Shown piece after piece: positions 34,231 to 42,963 of a stretch of 64,000 bases of DNA. A program made the translations under genes and the position numbers. This stretch comes from Algimonas ampicilliniresistens. Its GTDB lineage: Bacteria > Pseudomonadota > Alphaproteobacteria > Caulobacterales > Maricaulaceae. The stretch covers positions 558,001-622,000 of the forward strand of contig NZ_BSNK01000001.1 of the NCBI RefSeq assembly GCF_030159955.1, read 5' to 3'. The stretch's first letter is position 1. Every line of letters starts with the position of its first letter. The notes beneath the pieces are model-generated. The model saw only the letters and a list, made by a program, of their open reading frames with translations. It did not search any database and was not told the DNA's origin.

Positions 34231-34743
34231 CTAGCGGATTTTAAGCTGCTCAACCGCTTGGGCCAATTCCTCATGCATGATCCACTCACTTGTGGCGTCA
34301 TCATATTCGCCGATCGTGCGGGTCCAGGCATGGTTATTGTCTTCAGAAATTTCCAAGTTGAGCTGTTCAGCAAAGCGTTTGCCCAATTTACCGTAATGCG
34401 TGTTGGCCGACGAATAGCGTTTCCAGCCAGCGACATCGGCGAGTTGCTGAGGCGTCATGCGTCGATCCGGCGCAACAGCGTGAGCGGCCAGCATCTTGCC
34501 TTCATGCTTGCTCGGTCCTTGCGTCGTCAGCGCGTCAACATAGCCGTCTACTGTGCCAATATGGGCAGCGCGGCGGTCGCCCTTAAGGTCCTTTAGTCGA
34601 TCGTCGATCCACTGTTTGGCGCCATCCAGACTTTTAAAGGTCTCAGGATTGGCGAGCGATCCATCGCCGGTCAGTAAACGGGCCCCGGACTTGTTATGGA
34701 CTATTGTATAGCCATGATAATCTTCGAATTGTCGTGCGGTCAT
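34231..34743 (-). CDS. Hypothetical protein inserted between fmt and truA
   Basis: A 170-residue soluble protein. The N-terminal half (about residues 1-55) looks like a small alpha/beta module with YHGYTIVHNKSG and AKQWIDDRLKDL. A middle segment (about 85-130, MTPQQLADVAGWKRYSSAN then THYGKLGKRFAEQL) resembles, from memory, a helical module seen next to HNH endonuclease domains in larger proteins; no HNH motif is present here. The function is unknown. It starts 9 nt after fmt and ends 27 nt before truA, so it is in the same operon as translation genes, interrupting the usual def-fmt-truA order. Base composition looks like its neighbours. Confidence 0.65.
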   Translation of the reverse strand: MTARQFEDYHGYTIVHNKSGARLLTGDGSLANPETFKSLDGAKQWIDDRLKDLKGDRRAAHIGTVDGYVDALTTQGPSKHEGKMLAAHAVAPDRRMTPQQLADVAGWKRYSSANTHYGKLGKRFAEQLNLEISEDNNHAWTRTIGEYDDATSEWIMHEELAQAVEQLKIR

Positions 34744-34752
34744 CAGGGTTTC

Positions 34753-35670
34753 CTAAAGTAAAACAAGCGCTTTGGCCACCGGTGTTCCTTTTAGAAAGGC
34801 CTCGGCGTCCATTTTCGGCTTTCCAGCGGGTTGGACTTGAAGAAGCCGTAGCGCGCTTTTGCCGCAGGCGATCAACAGATTGTCGTCCAGCACAGTCCCA
34901 GGTGCGCCCGATCCGTTTTCGGGCGTCGCCAAGTGGACTTTGACCCGCTTACCATCAATTTCACACCAAGCACCGGGGAAGGGGGCAAGGCCGCGAATAT
35001 GGCAATCAAGTTCATCGGCCGAGCGGGACCAGTCGATCCGACTCTCCGCCTTGTCGATTTTATGGGCGTAAGTGGGGTCACCTGCTTGAGGTGTCGGCGT
35101 GAGGGCACCGCGCTCGACTGCGCCTAGAATGCGGGGCCACATTTCAGCGCCAGTCTGCGCTAACCGGTTGGATAAGCTCGCCGCCGTGTCGGTCGGGCGG
35201 ATATCAACGGTCTCGGATAGCAATATATCGCCTGTATCCAATCCTTTGGCCATTTGCATGATCTGCACACCCGTTTGTGTATCCCCGGCCATAATGGCCC
35301 GTTGAACCGGAGCGGCCCCGCGCCAACGCGGTAAAAGCGATCCGTGCAAGTTCAGGCAGCCATCCTTTGGTGCATCGAGGGCCCGTTGCGGCAGGATTTG
35401 ACCATAGGCCACCACGCAGGCGACGTCCGCGTCTAGGGCTTCAAGTGCATCAATGACGGATGGCTTGCGAAAACTCTCTGGCGTCTCGACCGGAATACCC
35501 ATGATCTCTGCAAATTGATGGACGGGCGATTTGGTCAGCTTTTGTCCACGACCTGATTTGCGCGGCGGTTGCGTGTAAACGCGTAAGACATTGTGCCCAT
35601 TCGCGACGATTTCCGCGAGGCTCGGCACTGCGAAATCGGGCGTGCCCATAAAGACAAGATTGAGCGGCAA
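34753..35670 (-). CDS. fmt: Methionyl-tRNA formyltransferase
   Basis: A 305-residue enzyme that formylates the initiator Met-tRNA. The start MPLNLVFMGTPDFAVPSL and the motif NLHGSLLPRWRGAAPVQRAI (as LHGSLLPRWRG, about residues 108-118, plus the conserved His and Asp of the catalytic loop further on) are diagnostic, and the C-terminal tRNA-binding domain covers about 205-300. It follows def by 67 nt and precedes an unknown gene by 9 nt, all on the minus strand. Confidence 0.97.
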   Translation of the reverse strand: MPLNLVFMGTPDFAVPSLAEIVANGHNVLRVYTQPPRKSGRGQKLTKSPVHQFAEIMGIPVETPESFRKPSVIDALEALDADVACVVAYGQILPQRALDAPKDGCLNLHGSLLPRWRGAAPVQRAIMAGDTQTGVQIMQMAKGLDTGDILLSETVDIRPTDTAASLSNRLAQTGAEMWPRILGAVERGALTPTPQAGDPTYAHKIDKAESRIDWSRSADELDCHIRGLAPFPGAWCEIDGKRVKVHLATPENGSGAPGTVLDDNLLIACGKSALRLLQVQPAGKPKMDAEAFLKGTPVAKALVLL

Positions 35671-35737
35671 GGAAAGGCCTCGAATAGTTGGTGACTGTCT
35701 GTCATCGGGAACGACAGGGTGCAGTGGATAACAGCTG

Positions 35738-36268
35738 TTAGCTTGCAGCCTTAAGCTTTTCGGCTTTCATCACCTTCTTGATCGCGCGGTCACGTTTCAA
35801 ACGTGAGAGGTGATCGAGGAAGACGATGCCTTCAAGATGATCCATTTCGTGCTGGATACAGACAGCGTAAAGGCCTTCGCAATCTTCCGTCACGCGTTCG
35901 CCATTATAATCCAGATAAGTGACACGGCAGGTTTTAGGGCGATCTACATCGTCATAAATGTCCGGCACCGACAAGCAGCCCTCTTGATAGGGGATGGTTT
36001 CGACGTCTGGATCAAGGATTTCTGGATTGACGAAATATTTCGGGTTCGGGTCTTCGCCGTCCTTGGCCAAGTCCATCACGATAACGCGCTTTGGAACACC
36101 CACCTGAATTGCCGCGAGGCCAATGCCCGGCGCGGCATACATGGTCGTCAACATATCATCCATGAGCGTGCGAAGGGCGTCATCGACGCGCTCAACAGGC
36201 TCACTGATCTGCTTAAGGCGCGGATCAGGCACGGTCAGGATCGGTCGGATGTTGCCGGGTTTCATCAT
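35738..36268 (-). CDS. def: Peptide deformylase
   Basis: A 176-residue metalloenzyme that removes the formyl group from nascent proteins. All three motifs are intact: [10 protein letters not shown] (motif 1, about residues 50-59), EGCLSVP (motif 2, about 97-103) and HEMDH (motif 3, His140-Glu141-His144). Two adjacent ATG codons, 36268 and 36265, are possible starts; a TTG three codons further upstream is unnecessary. The C-terminal tail is Lys-rich. It heads the operon with fmt, an unknown gene and truA. Confidence 0.97.
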   Translation of the reverse strand: MMKPGNIRPILTVPDPRLKQISEPVERVDDALRTLMDDMLTTMYAAPGIGLAAIQVGVPKRVIVMDLAKDGEDPNPKYFVNPEILDPDVETIPYQEGCLSVPDIYDDVDRPKTCRVTYLDYNGERVTEDCEGLYAVCIQHEMDHLEGIVFLDHLSRLKRDRAIKKVMKAEKLKAAS

Positions 36269-36316
36269 AGTCAAAAGATAGGTCCGACGCCCCTTATCGT
36301 CAACCGGAGCACGCGG

Positions 36317-37825
36317 TTAGCGTTCCTCAGTCGATAAGTAGCGACCTGGATTCCAGACTTTGTTGAACGGCCGCGTGCGACCCGATGATTGCATCACCAG
36401 TAAATGGCTGCGAGTGAGGTCGCGCGGACTGTCGACACCGCAGGCGTGAGCGATCATTTCAACTTCACTATGAAGCGTTTTGACAAAATTGCGTACGCGT
36501 ACGGCTTTGTTGCTCGGATCGAGGCCCTTCTGCAGGCGTTTATCATGCGTTGTAATGCCAGTTGGGCAGGTGTTCTTGTCGCATTTAAGCGCCTGAATAC
36601 AGCCCAATGCGAACATGAAGCCGCGCGCATTATTGATCATATCAGCGCCGACACAGAGCGCCCAAGCCACGTCAGCCGAGGTAATGAGCTTTCCGGCGGC
36701 GATGATCTTAATGCGGTCCCGTAGGCCTGCGGCGCGCAACATATCGTCGAGCAAAGGCAGGCTATCTTCGATCAGCATGCCGGTATTGTCGATCAGAGGC
36801 ATGGGCGCTGCGCCTGTGCCGCCGTCGCCACTATCAAGGGCAATATAATCGGGGGCTGATGCGGCACCGCGCTTAAGGATCGTGTCGATCAGGTCCTGCA
36901 CCGGCTCCACCTGACCCATGCAAAATTTGATTCCGGTCGGACGTTTGGACACGCGCCGGACTTGGTCAATCAGGTCGAGCAATTCCTCAGAATTACTGGC
37001 ATCAACGTGGCGGTTGGGCGACAGGGCGCTCTCGCCTTCTGGAATGCCGCGAATATCGGCAATTTCCTTGTTCACTTTAGCCGCCGGGAGAATGCCGCCC
37101 TTGCCGGGTTTTGCTCCTTGGCTCAGCTTGATCTCAATCATTTTAATGTGTGGGTTTTCGCAGATTTTGGCGAGTTTCTCTTCGTTCAGCGTGCCGTCTT
37201 CGTTACGCGCGCCAAATTTGGCTGTGCCCAGTTGATAAACGACGTCGCATCCGCCTTCGAGATGGTAGGGCGAGACCCCGCCTTCACCTGTATTAAGATA
37301 GCATCCCGCCATCTGCGCGCCGAGACTTAACGCCCGCACGGCAGGCGCGGATATGGAGCCATAACTCATGGCCGAAATATTGAAAAAGCTGGACGGGTGA
37401 TAGGGGTTGGGCGTGCCTGGTCCGATCACGAAGGGCGGTTTGATCGTCTCGTCTTCATCCAGTTTCGGAAACAGACCATTGGCGAATATCGGCATGCCGG
37501 GGGCAAACACCTTCGTCGACCCGAATGGCACCACATCTTTCCCGTCCTCGCAGACATGTTTAACCCAATCACGCTCGGCTCGGTTAAACGGCATTTCCTC
37601 TCGGTCTTGAGCGAAGAAATATTGACGAAAAAACTCGCCGAGTATCTGAAACAGATTCCGGAAGTGACCGATGACTGGATAGTTCCGCCAGATCGTATTT
37701 TTACGCTGCGTCTTGTCGAAGATGAACAGGCCAATCGCCGCAACCAACAACAGGGCGACTAACAGCAGAAAGAGAGAGCCTAGAAGGTCTAAGCCCCTCG
37801 CAGCAAATTTTGCGAATGTATCCAT
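36317..37825 (-). CDS. FMN-binding glutamate synthase family protein
   Basis: A 502-residue protein related to the FMN/3Fe-4S synthase domain of the glutamate synthase large subunit, with no amidotransferase or GXGXG domains. An N-terminal membrane helix (about residues 12-32, LLGSLFLLLVALLLVAAIGL) anchors it. The TIM-barrel part includes SYGSISAPAVRALSLGA (about 154-170) and DSGDGGTGAAPMP (about 330-342), and the cysteine cluster CDKNTCPTGI (about 416-425) would hold an Fe-S cluster. The electron donor and substrate are not known for such stand-alone forms. It starts 53 nt after a YgjP-type gene on the same strand and ends 48 nt before def. Confidence 0.88.
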   Translation of the reverse strand: MDTFAKFAARGLDLLGSLFLLLVALLLVAAIGLFIFDKTQRKNTIWRNYPVIGHFRNLFQILGEFFRQYFFAQDREEMPFNRAERDWVKHVCEDGKDVVPFGSTKVFAPGMPIFANGLFPKLDEDETIKPPFVIGPGTPNPYHPSSFFNISAMSYGSISAPAVRALSLGAQMAGCYLNTGEGGVSPYHLEGGCDVVYQLGTAKFGARNEDGTLNEEKLAKICENPHIKMIEIKLSQGAKPGKGGILPAAKVNKEIADIRGIPEGESALSPNRHVDASNSEELLDLIDQVRRVSKRPTGIKFCMGQVEPVQDLIDTILKRGAASAPDYIALDSGDGGTGAAPMPLIDNTGMLIEDSLPLLDDMLRAAGLRDRIKIIAAGKLITSADVAWALCVGADMINNARGFMFALGCIQALKCDKNTCPTGITTHDKRLQKGLDPSNKAVRVRNFVKTLHSEVEMIAHACGVDSPRDLTRSHLLVMQSSGRTRPFNKVWNPGRYLSTEER

Positions 37826-37878
37826 TGTAGAGTTATGCGGGGCGGCCCGATTGGTTGCAAGCTGTGCCGCCTATTTGC

Positions 37879-38649
37879 TCAGACGTCAGCGCCGACCGCG
37901 TGCAGGTCACCGCCATGTTTGGTGAGCCAACGTTTGGCGCGCTTCGTCTCGGGAAATAGCTGCTCACACACGGCCCAGAAGGCCGCGCTATGATTGGCTT
38001 CTACCAAATGCGCGCATTCGTGAGCGCAGACATATTCGAGAATGTCGGGCGGGGCGCAGATCAGACGCCAACTATAGCTGATATGGCCTTCTCCTTGCCG
38101 CGTGATGGCGCTGCCCCACCGGCTAGCTTGGTCGCGCACACTCACTTTGCCGACCCGTTTGCCGAGCTCGCTGGCATAGTGATGCGTGGCGGCTTCTAGC
38201 TCCGCCCGGGCTTCGCGAATCAATAGGCGCCGGACGCGACCGGCAAAACTCTCTGGATCAGGGGAGGGCACGATGATCCGACGACCGGCACGGTCAATCT
38301 TGGCTCGACCTTTTCCGGGCGGACTGACGAGGCGGTAGAGATCGCCTTGAAACAAAATATCTTCGCCCGGCACAAAGGGCTGCGGTGGCGGCAACCCTTC
38401 TAGTTGTACATCAATCCAGTCGCGCTGGGTTTGAGCGAAAGCCTGCGCCTGAGCAAAAGCGCGCAGATTGGGGACGATGACGTGGACCTGCCGCTCTGCC
38501 GCTTTGACCTTGAGCGAGACGCGCCGTGCGCGGTTTGACAGCACATAAAGGATGCGCGGGTCTGCGCTGTCGCGCAACGGGAATTCCGCCTTGTCAGGTT
38601 TTGCGCCACCGCTAGAGTTGCGCTTTAATTTCGACAGGACCCCTGACAT
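37879..38649 (-). CDS. YgjP-like (DUF45/SprT-type) zinc metallopeptidase
   Basis: A 256-residue putative metalloprotease of the YgjP/WLM group. The zinc motif is His210-Glu211-x-x-His214 in CAHECAHLVEANHS, with a further conserved His in the same stretch and the upstream RWGSAITRQG segment (about 180-189). The reading frame is open upstream to 38790, but the ATG at 38649 is chosen because a longer protein would lie fully inside the divergent lipoprotein gene. Even so its ATG overlaps that gene's ATG head to head (CATG at 38647-38650), leaving no intergenic DNA. A GGGG 8 nt upstream could serve as a ribosome-binding site. Physiological substrate unknown. Confidence 0.82.
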   Translation of the reverse strand: MSGVLSKLKRNSSGGAKPDKAEFPLRDSADPRILYVLSNRARRVSLKVKAAERQVHVIVPNLRAFAQAQAFAQTQRDWIDVQLEGLPPPQPFVPGEDILFQGDLYRLVSPPGKGRAKIDRAGRRIIVPSPDPESFAGRVRRLLIREARAELEAATHHYASELGKRVGKVSVRDQASRWGSAITRQGEGHISYSWRLICAPPDILEYVCAHECAHLVEANHSAAFWAVCEQLFPETKRAKRWLTKHGGDLHAVGADV

Positions 38650-40369
38650 GTTCGCTACCCCGGTCTCCTTGCGCCGAACTCTGATGGTGGGCTTCGCTGC
38701 CTCTGCCTTATTGATGGGGGCTTGTTCGAGCGGGGACAAGGCCGACATTCCCGAAATCTCAGTCGAAGCGGCGTCTCTTGAGCTGAGCAAGGCCGATCAA
38801 ACGGCCTTATCACGCTATTTCGAGGTTAAACCGCGTTCGGGGTCCGAAGCCACGACGATGGACCTTCTTACTGCGCTGGAGTTGGACAGCGAGACGTCAA
38901 CTCAAGCGGCACGTGAGATCGATGGGTCGAACGTGACTTATACCAATTGGTCCGCCGAGCATCACGGTAGCGTCGTCAAGGCCGACCAAGTCAGACTGAT
39001 CGGCCTACATGAAGTCGATGGTCGTCCAACCTTCGACAAAATGATCGTCAATGATTTGCGCGCGGAGGATTTTGAAGATGAGGGCCAAGTCAAAACGGTT
39101 GAGGCAAGTTTGGGCGAAATGACGGTCGTCTCGCCGTCACCTGATCTGGCTCAGAGCTTGGCCCGCTTGCTGCGCGGCGAAGCCGGGGCAGATGTCACCA
39201 ATAACGACACTGTGTCTGACATGTCTGATAATCAGAGCTTTGGCGCGCTTCATCTGCAAGACCTGACAGCGACGGCTTTCGAAGATGGTCAAGAAGGCAC
39301 GCTGAGCATCGCGCAGGTCGTGGTAGGGAATAACAAGTCAGACGAACGGCTCGATCTCATCATCGAAACTGTCGATTTTGACTGGCTGGACGGCGGGCCC
39401 GGCGGGTCATTTGATTTGGAAATGGACGGTTTGACCCTCTTGGGCCTGAATACATCGTCTGATGCGAAGAATAGTCTGCCGACGCCGAATATGGGGATTA
39501 TCGGCACCTATATGCAGGTTCTATCGCCCTCAGGAACGATGCCTTACCGCCAGATCGATCTTGGGAAACTCAATTTGAAATCCCGTATCTTCGATCTGAC
39601 AACAGAAGGGTTTGAGGGCGATAGCGAGACAACAGGCTCCAAAACCACCATGCGCTCTGTGCTTTCACCGATGGTCATAACCTTCAAAGACGCGGCAGGG
39701 ACACCCGTTGCGCCTTACATGGACGTGCTACGCGAAAACGGCTTGGCCGAAATCACGATGAAAGGGTCGCAGACCATGACGCTCGACCGCAAGGACGACA
39801 GAATGGTTGTCAGCGATGCGCGATTGGAAATTGATGAGGGGCTGCGCACCCGTTGCGATTATGCCGTGCAAGGCATGATGGCGTCTGCAGAGTATATGAA
39901 GGCGCAGGGTCTGAGCACGCCGACGCTCCACATTGATGGCAACAAGGCTCAAGAGGCTGATTTCGATAGATATATGGCCGATATGGAAGCCTTCCGGCTT
40001 GCGCAGACTGAAGCAAATAAACGCATCAAAATCGAAAGCCTGAATTGTGACATACAGGATGTCGCCGGTAACAGCCTCGTTGACCGAGGCTACAAAGTGG
40101 CTGCTGAGGTCACGGGCAAGCCAGTTGCCGTGTTGAAAGGTGCGGCGAAGACGATGATCGCGCTCGGCTCGCTGACCGCACGGAGTGAGTTCGAACGCGA
40201 CATGATGGACACGGTCGGGAGCGGTTTGATCGACTTTATCGACACACCGGGTCAGACCATGACGGTCACGATGGCCCCTGAAAGGCCTGTCTCGATCACG
40301 GCTTTGACTGGCCAGGACGGATCAGAACCGACAATCAAGCCACTCGGTTTGAGTGTTAAGGTCCAGTAG
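38648..40369 (+). CDS. Large hypothetical lipoprotein
   Basis: A 573-residue protein with a lipoprotein signal (Arg-Arg at about residues 9-10, hydrophobic core, lipobox LMGAC with Cys at about residue 25). The mature part is acidic, with many Asp/Glu/Thr and beta-rich alternation. At least two segments share the phrase pattern D-L-x-x-x-x-F-E-D-x-x-(E/Q)-G (residues about 140-150 and 220-232), suggesting internal repeats of a beta domain. No enzyme motif is visible. AGGA lies about 9 nt before the ATG. An internal ATG at 38684 would shorten the signal. The next gene, a TMEM175-like channel, starts 5 nt after the stop. Surface or periplasmic location is inferred. Confidence 0.7.
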   Translation: MFATPVSLRRTLMVGFAASALLMGACSSGDKADIPEISVEAASLELSKADQTALSRYFEVKPRSGSEATTMDLLTALELDSETSTQAAREIDGSNVTYTNWSAEHHGSVVKADQVRLIGLHEVDGRPTFDKMIVNDLRAEDFEDEGQVKTVEASLGEMTVVSPSPDLAQSLARLLRGEAGADVTNNDTVSDMSDNQSFGALHLQDLTATAFEDGQEGTLSIAQVVVGNNKSDERLDLIIETVDFDWLDGGPGGSFDLEMDGLTLLGLNTSSDAKNSLPTPNMGIIGTYMQVLSPSGTMPYRQIDLGKLNLKSRIFDLTTEGFEGDSETTGSKTTMRSVLSPMVITFKDAAGTPVAPYMDVLRENGLAEITMKGSQTMTLDRKDDRMVVSDARLEIDEGLRTRCDYAVQGMMASAEYMKAQGLSTPTLHIDGNKAQEADFDRYMADMEAFRLAQTEANKRIKIESLNCDIQDVAGNSLVDRGYKVAAEVTGKPVAVLKGAAKTMIALGSLTARSEFERDMMDTVGSGLIDFIDTPGQTMTVTMAPERPVSITALTGQDGSEPTIKPLGLSVKVQ

Positions 40370-40374
40370 CCGAC

Positions 40375-41106
40375 ATGTTGCGTAAAGCAATCGGCAAACA
40401 GCTGGACCATGATCCGAATTTTCGCTGGCGCGGTGAAGCCGTAACGCGGATTGAAAACCTATCGGATATCGCCTTTGCTGTCGCCCTTGGCATGATTATC
40501 TCAGGCGTTGATGCGCCTCGGACCTATGATCAGCTCATTCATTTTCTGATTTTCAGTATTCCCGCGGCCGCCTGTTTTGCGGTTTTGCTGGGTGTTTGGA
40601 TTGCGCATTACACCTTCTTTCGGCGCTACGGCGTGGCGGACCAACGGGTGATTTTTTACAATGCAGTTCTGATTTTCCTCGTTCTTTATATGGCTTATCC
40701 CTTGCGGTTTGCCTTCGACTCCCTGTTTGCTTTCATCATCGGACTTTCGACGGGGGATCCATCCCGAAATATTGAAATTGGGATATCAAGTTTTGAAGTG
40801 TCTGGCCGCGTCATTGCAATTTTCGGCCTGATTTACGGTCTGCTCTTCAGCGTGATCAGCCTCATGTATGGCTATGCCGTCAAAAAGGCTGAGCTGCTTG
40901 ATCTCAATGCTTATGAGTTAGCGCTGACGAAACAGTCGCGATTCACGAAATGGAGCGAAGCCTTGTTGGCCTTCCTCGTCGCGGGATTGGGCTGGTTTAC
41001 GTCGTTGAATGGCTTTGCAGGGTGTTTGTTGTTTTTCACCTGGTTACCCTACATCATAGCGCAGAGGCTGTACCCTGCTGTCCCTGAGGAGCCATCGCAT
41101 GCGTAA
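40375..41106 (+). CDS. TMEM175-like potassium channel subunit
   Basis: A 243-residue membrane protein with about six helices. The first helix carries [15 protein letters not shown] (about residues 22-36), the R-x-E-x-x-S-D signature of the TMEM175/DUF1211 family of K+ channels; bacterial members have one six-helix repeat and assemble as tetramers. Unlike typical members, Phe of the F-S-D core is Leu here (NLSD), so selectivity may differ. The start is 5 nt after the lipoprotein stop, so both are likely one operon. Confidence 0.72.
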   Translation: MLRKAIGKQLDHDPNFRWRGEAVTRIENLSDIAFAVALGMIISGVDAPRTYDQLIHFLIFSIPAAACFAVLLGVWIAHYTFFRRYGVADQRVIFYNAVLIFLVLYMAYPLRFAFDSLFAFIIGLSTGDPSRNIEIGISSFEVSGRVIAIFGLIYGLLFSVISLMYGYAVKKAELLDLNAYELALTKQSRFTKWSEALLAFLVAGLGWFTSLNGFAGCLLFFTWLPYIIAQRLYPAVPEEPSHA

Positions 41107-41204
41107 TCTTCGGGCCGGACAACACGACTGAAGCGCTTTGTCGCCTTGAAACTCTGGCCCGGCCCGCGCATATGGCCGCCAAACCCACTCTTTCGGAGCT
41201 CTCC

Positions 41205-41954
41205 ATGAAAGTTCTCGTCCCGGTCAAGCGTGTGCTTGATTACAACGTCAAGGCCCGGGTCAAACCCGACCAGAGCGGCGTTGACCTCTCTAATGTTAAG
41301 ATGAGCATGAACCCGTTCGACGAAATCGCCGTCGAAGAGGCTGTGCGTATGCAAGAAGCCGGCACGGCCACTGAGACCATCGCTGTCTCTGTCGGTCCCG
41401 CTAAAGCGCAAGAAACTATTCGGACGGCTTTGGCTATGGGCATGGACCGAGGTGTGCACGTCACGACTGACGAAGATTTGGAGCCGCTCGCGGTTGCCAA
41501 GATTCTCAAAGCTGTCGCTGAAGCTGAGGGCGCAGAGCTGATCCTGATGGGTAAACAAGCTATCGACAATGATTACGGCGCGACTGGTGGCATGCTGGCG
41601 GCCATACTGGACTGGCCGATTGGTCAATATGCCAACACGTTGGCGGCTGGCGACGGCACGATTGAAGTCAAGCGCGAGATTGATGGTGGTCTGCAGACTG
41701 TGAATCTCAAATTGCCAGCGGTCGTGACGACCGATCTACGCCTGAACGAGCCACGTTATGCGTCTTTGCCGAACATCATGAAGGCGAAACGTAAGCCGAT
41801 TGACGCCAAAACACCTGAAGATTTCAGCGTCGATACCACGCCGCGTCTGACGGTTGTGAAAGTCACGGAGCCGAAGGCGCGTGAAGCCGGCATTAAGGTC
41901 GAAGACGTTGCGACGCTGGTCGACAAACTCAAGAACGAAGCGGGAGTGATCTAA
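41205..41954 (+). CDS. etfB: Electron transfer flavoprotein beta subunit
   Basis: A 249-residue ETF beta subunit that forms a heterodimer with EtfA, carrying electrons from acyl-CoA and related dehydrogenases to ETF:quinone oxidoreductase. It begins [16 protein letters not shown]; the AMP-binding region [14 protein letters not shown] (about residues 36-49) and [19 protein letters not shown] (split at about 112-130) are diagnostic. The ATG at 41205 is preceded by GGAG 6 nt upstream; an earlier ATG at 41172 adds 11 polar residues with no ribosome-binding site. The stop overlaps the etfA start (TAATG). Confidence 0.97.
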   Translation: MKVLVPVKRVLDYNVKARVKPDQSGVDLSNVKMSMNPFDEIAVEEAVRMQEAGTATETIAVSVGPAKAQETIRTALAMGMDRGVHVTTDEDLEPLAVAKILKAVAEAEGAELILMGKQAIDNDYGATGGMLAAILDWPIGQYANTLAAGDGTIEVKREIDGGLQTVNLKLPAVVTTDLRLNEPRYASLPNIMKAKRKPIDAKTPEDFSVDTTPRLTVVKVTEPKAREAGIKVEDVATLVDKLKNEAGVI

Positions 41955-42892
41955 TGGCGACCCTTGTTGTTGCAGAACATAATAATGCGTCCTTGAATGA
42001 CGCGACGTCTAAAACCGTCTCGGCGGCTAAAGCTTTGGGCGGAGACATTGATATTCTTGTGGCTGGTCAAGGCGCAAGCGCGGCGGCTGAAGCGGCGGCT
42101 AAGATTGACGGCGTTCGCGCAGTCATCAATGTCGAACATGATTTGCTCGCCCGGCAAATGCCCGAAGCGATGGAAGCGACGATTGTTGCTTTGATGGATG
42201 GTTATGACACGGTCATGGCGGCCGATACGACAACCCACAAAGCCTATATGCCGCGTGTAGCGGCCAAGCTCGACACGCAGCAAATCAGCTCTGTCACAGG
42301 CATTGAGGGCGATACATTTGAGCGTCCAATTTATGCGGGCAATGCGCTCGCTTATGTCAAATCGACCGACGCCAAAAAAGTCGTCACTGTCCGCACAACG
42401 GCCTTTCCGTTGGCAGGCGAGGGTGGCTCAGCGTCGTCTGAATCCAAATCGGCCGAGATTGGTGATACCGGCTCAACATTCGTGTCTGAGGAATTGACCA
42501 AATCGGATCGTCCTGAACTGACAGGCGCGAAAATCGTTATCTCTGGCGGTCGCGGTATGGGCTCTGGTGAGAACTTCGCTCTGATCGAAACGATTGCCGA
42601 CCAGCTTGGCGCTGCCGTTGGCGCGTCGCGTGCCGCAGTTGATGCGGGTTATGTCCCCAATGACTATCAGGTTGGCCAGACGGGTAAGGCTGTTGCGCCG
42701 GAACTTTACATCGCAGTCGGTATTTCTGGCGCGATCCAGCACTTGGCTGGCATGAAGGATTCCAAAGTCATCGCCGCGATCAACAAGGATGAGGAAGCCC
42801 CGATCTTCCAAGTTGCCGATTACGGTCTTGTGGCAGACCTGTTCAAGGCACTGCCTGAACTGGAAGCCGAACTGAAAAAGGTCGGCTACTAG
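41954..42892 (+). CDS. etfA: Electron transfer flavoprotein alpha subunit
   Basis: A 312-residue ETF alpha subunit. The C-terminal FAD-binding domain (about residues 190-312) contains [33 protein letters not shown] and [15 protein letters not shown], all family signatures. It overlaps etfB by one base, so the subunits are translated in equal amounts. An intrinsic terminator lies 24-51 nt after the stop. No ETF:quinone oxidoreductase or acyl-CoA dehydrogenase gene is in the window. Confidence 0.97.
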   Translation: MATLVVAEHNNASLNDATSKTVSAAKALGGDIDILVAGQGASAAAEAAAKIDGVRAVINVEHDLLARQMPEAMEATIVALMDGYDTVMAADTTTHKAYMPRVAAKLDTQQISSVTGIEGDTFERPIYAGNALAYVKSTDAKKVVTVRTTAFPLAGEGGSASSESKSAEIGDTGSTFVSEELTKSDRPELTGAKIVISGGRGMGSGENFALIETIADQLGAAVGASRAAVDAGYVPNDYQVGQTGKAVAPELYIAVGISGAIQHLAGMKDSKVIAAINKDEEAPIFQVADYGLVADLFKALPELEAELKKVGY

Positions 42893-42915
42893 CCGCGCCG
42901 TTCAATACATAAAAG

Positions 42916-42943
42916 AAAGCCCGCCAATTTGGCGGGCTTTTTT
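42916..42943 (+). terminator. Intrinsic terminator of etfBA
   Basis: AAAGCCCGCC and GGCGGGCTTT pair around a short AATTT loop and run into six consecutive T residues. The symmetric A-run on the left could also serve the convergent histidine kinase transcript. This is the clearest bidirectional intrinsic terminator in the window. Confidence 0.92.
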
Positions 42944-42963
42944 GTTGGCGGAACCTGATGGGG

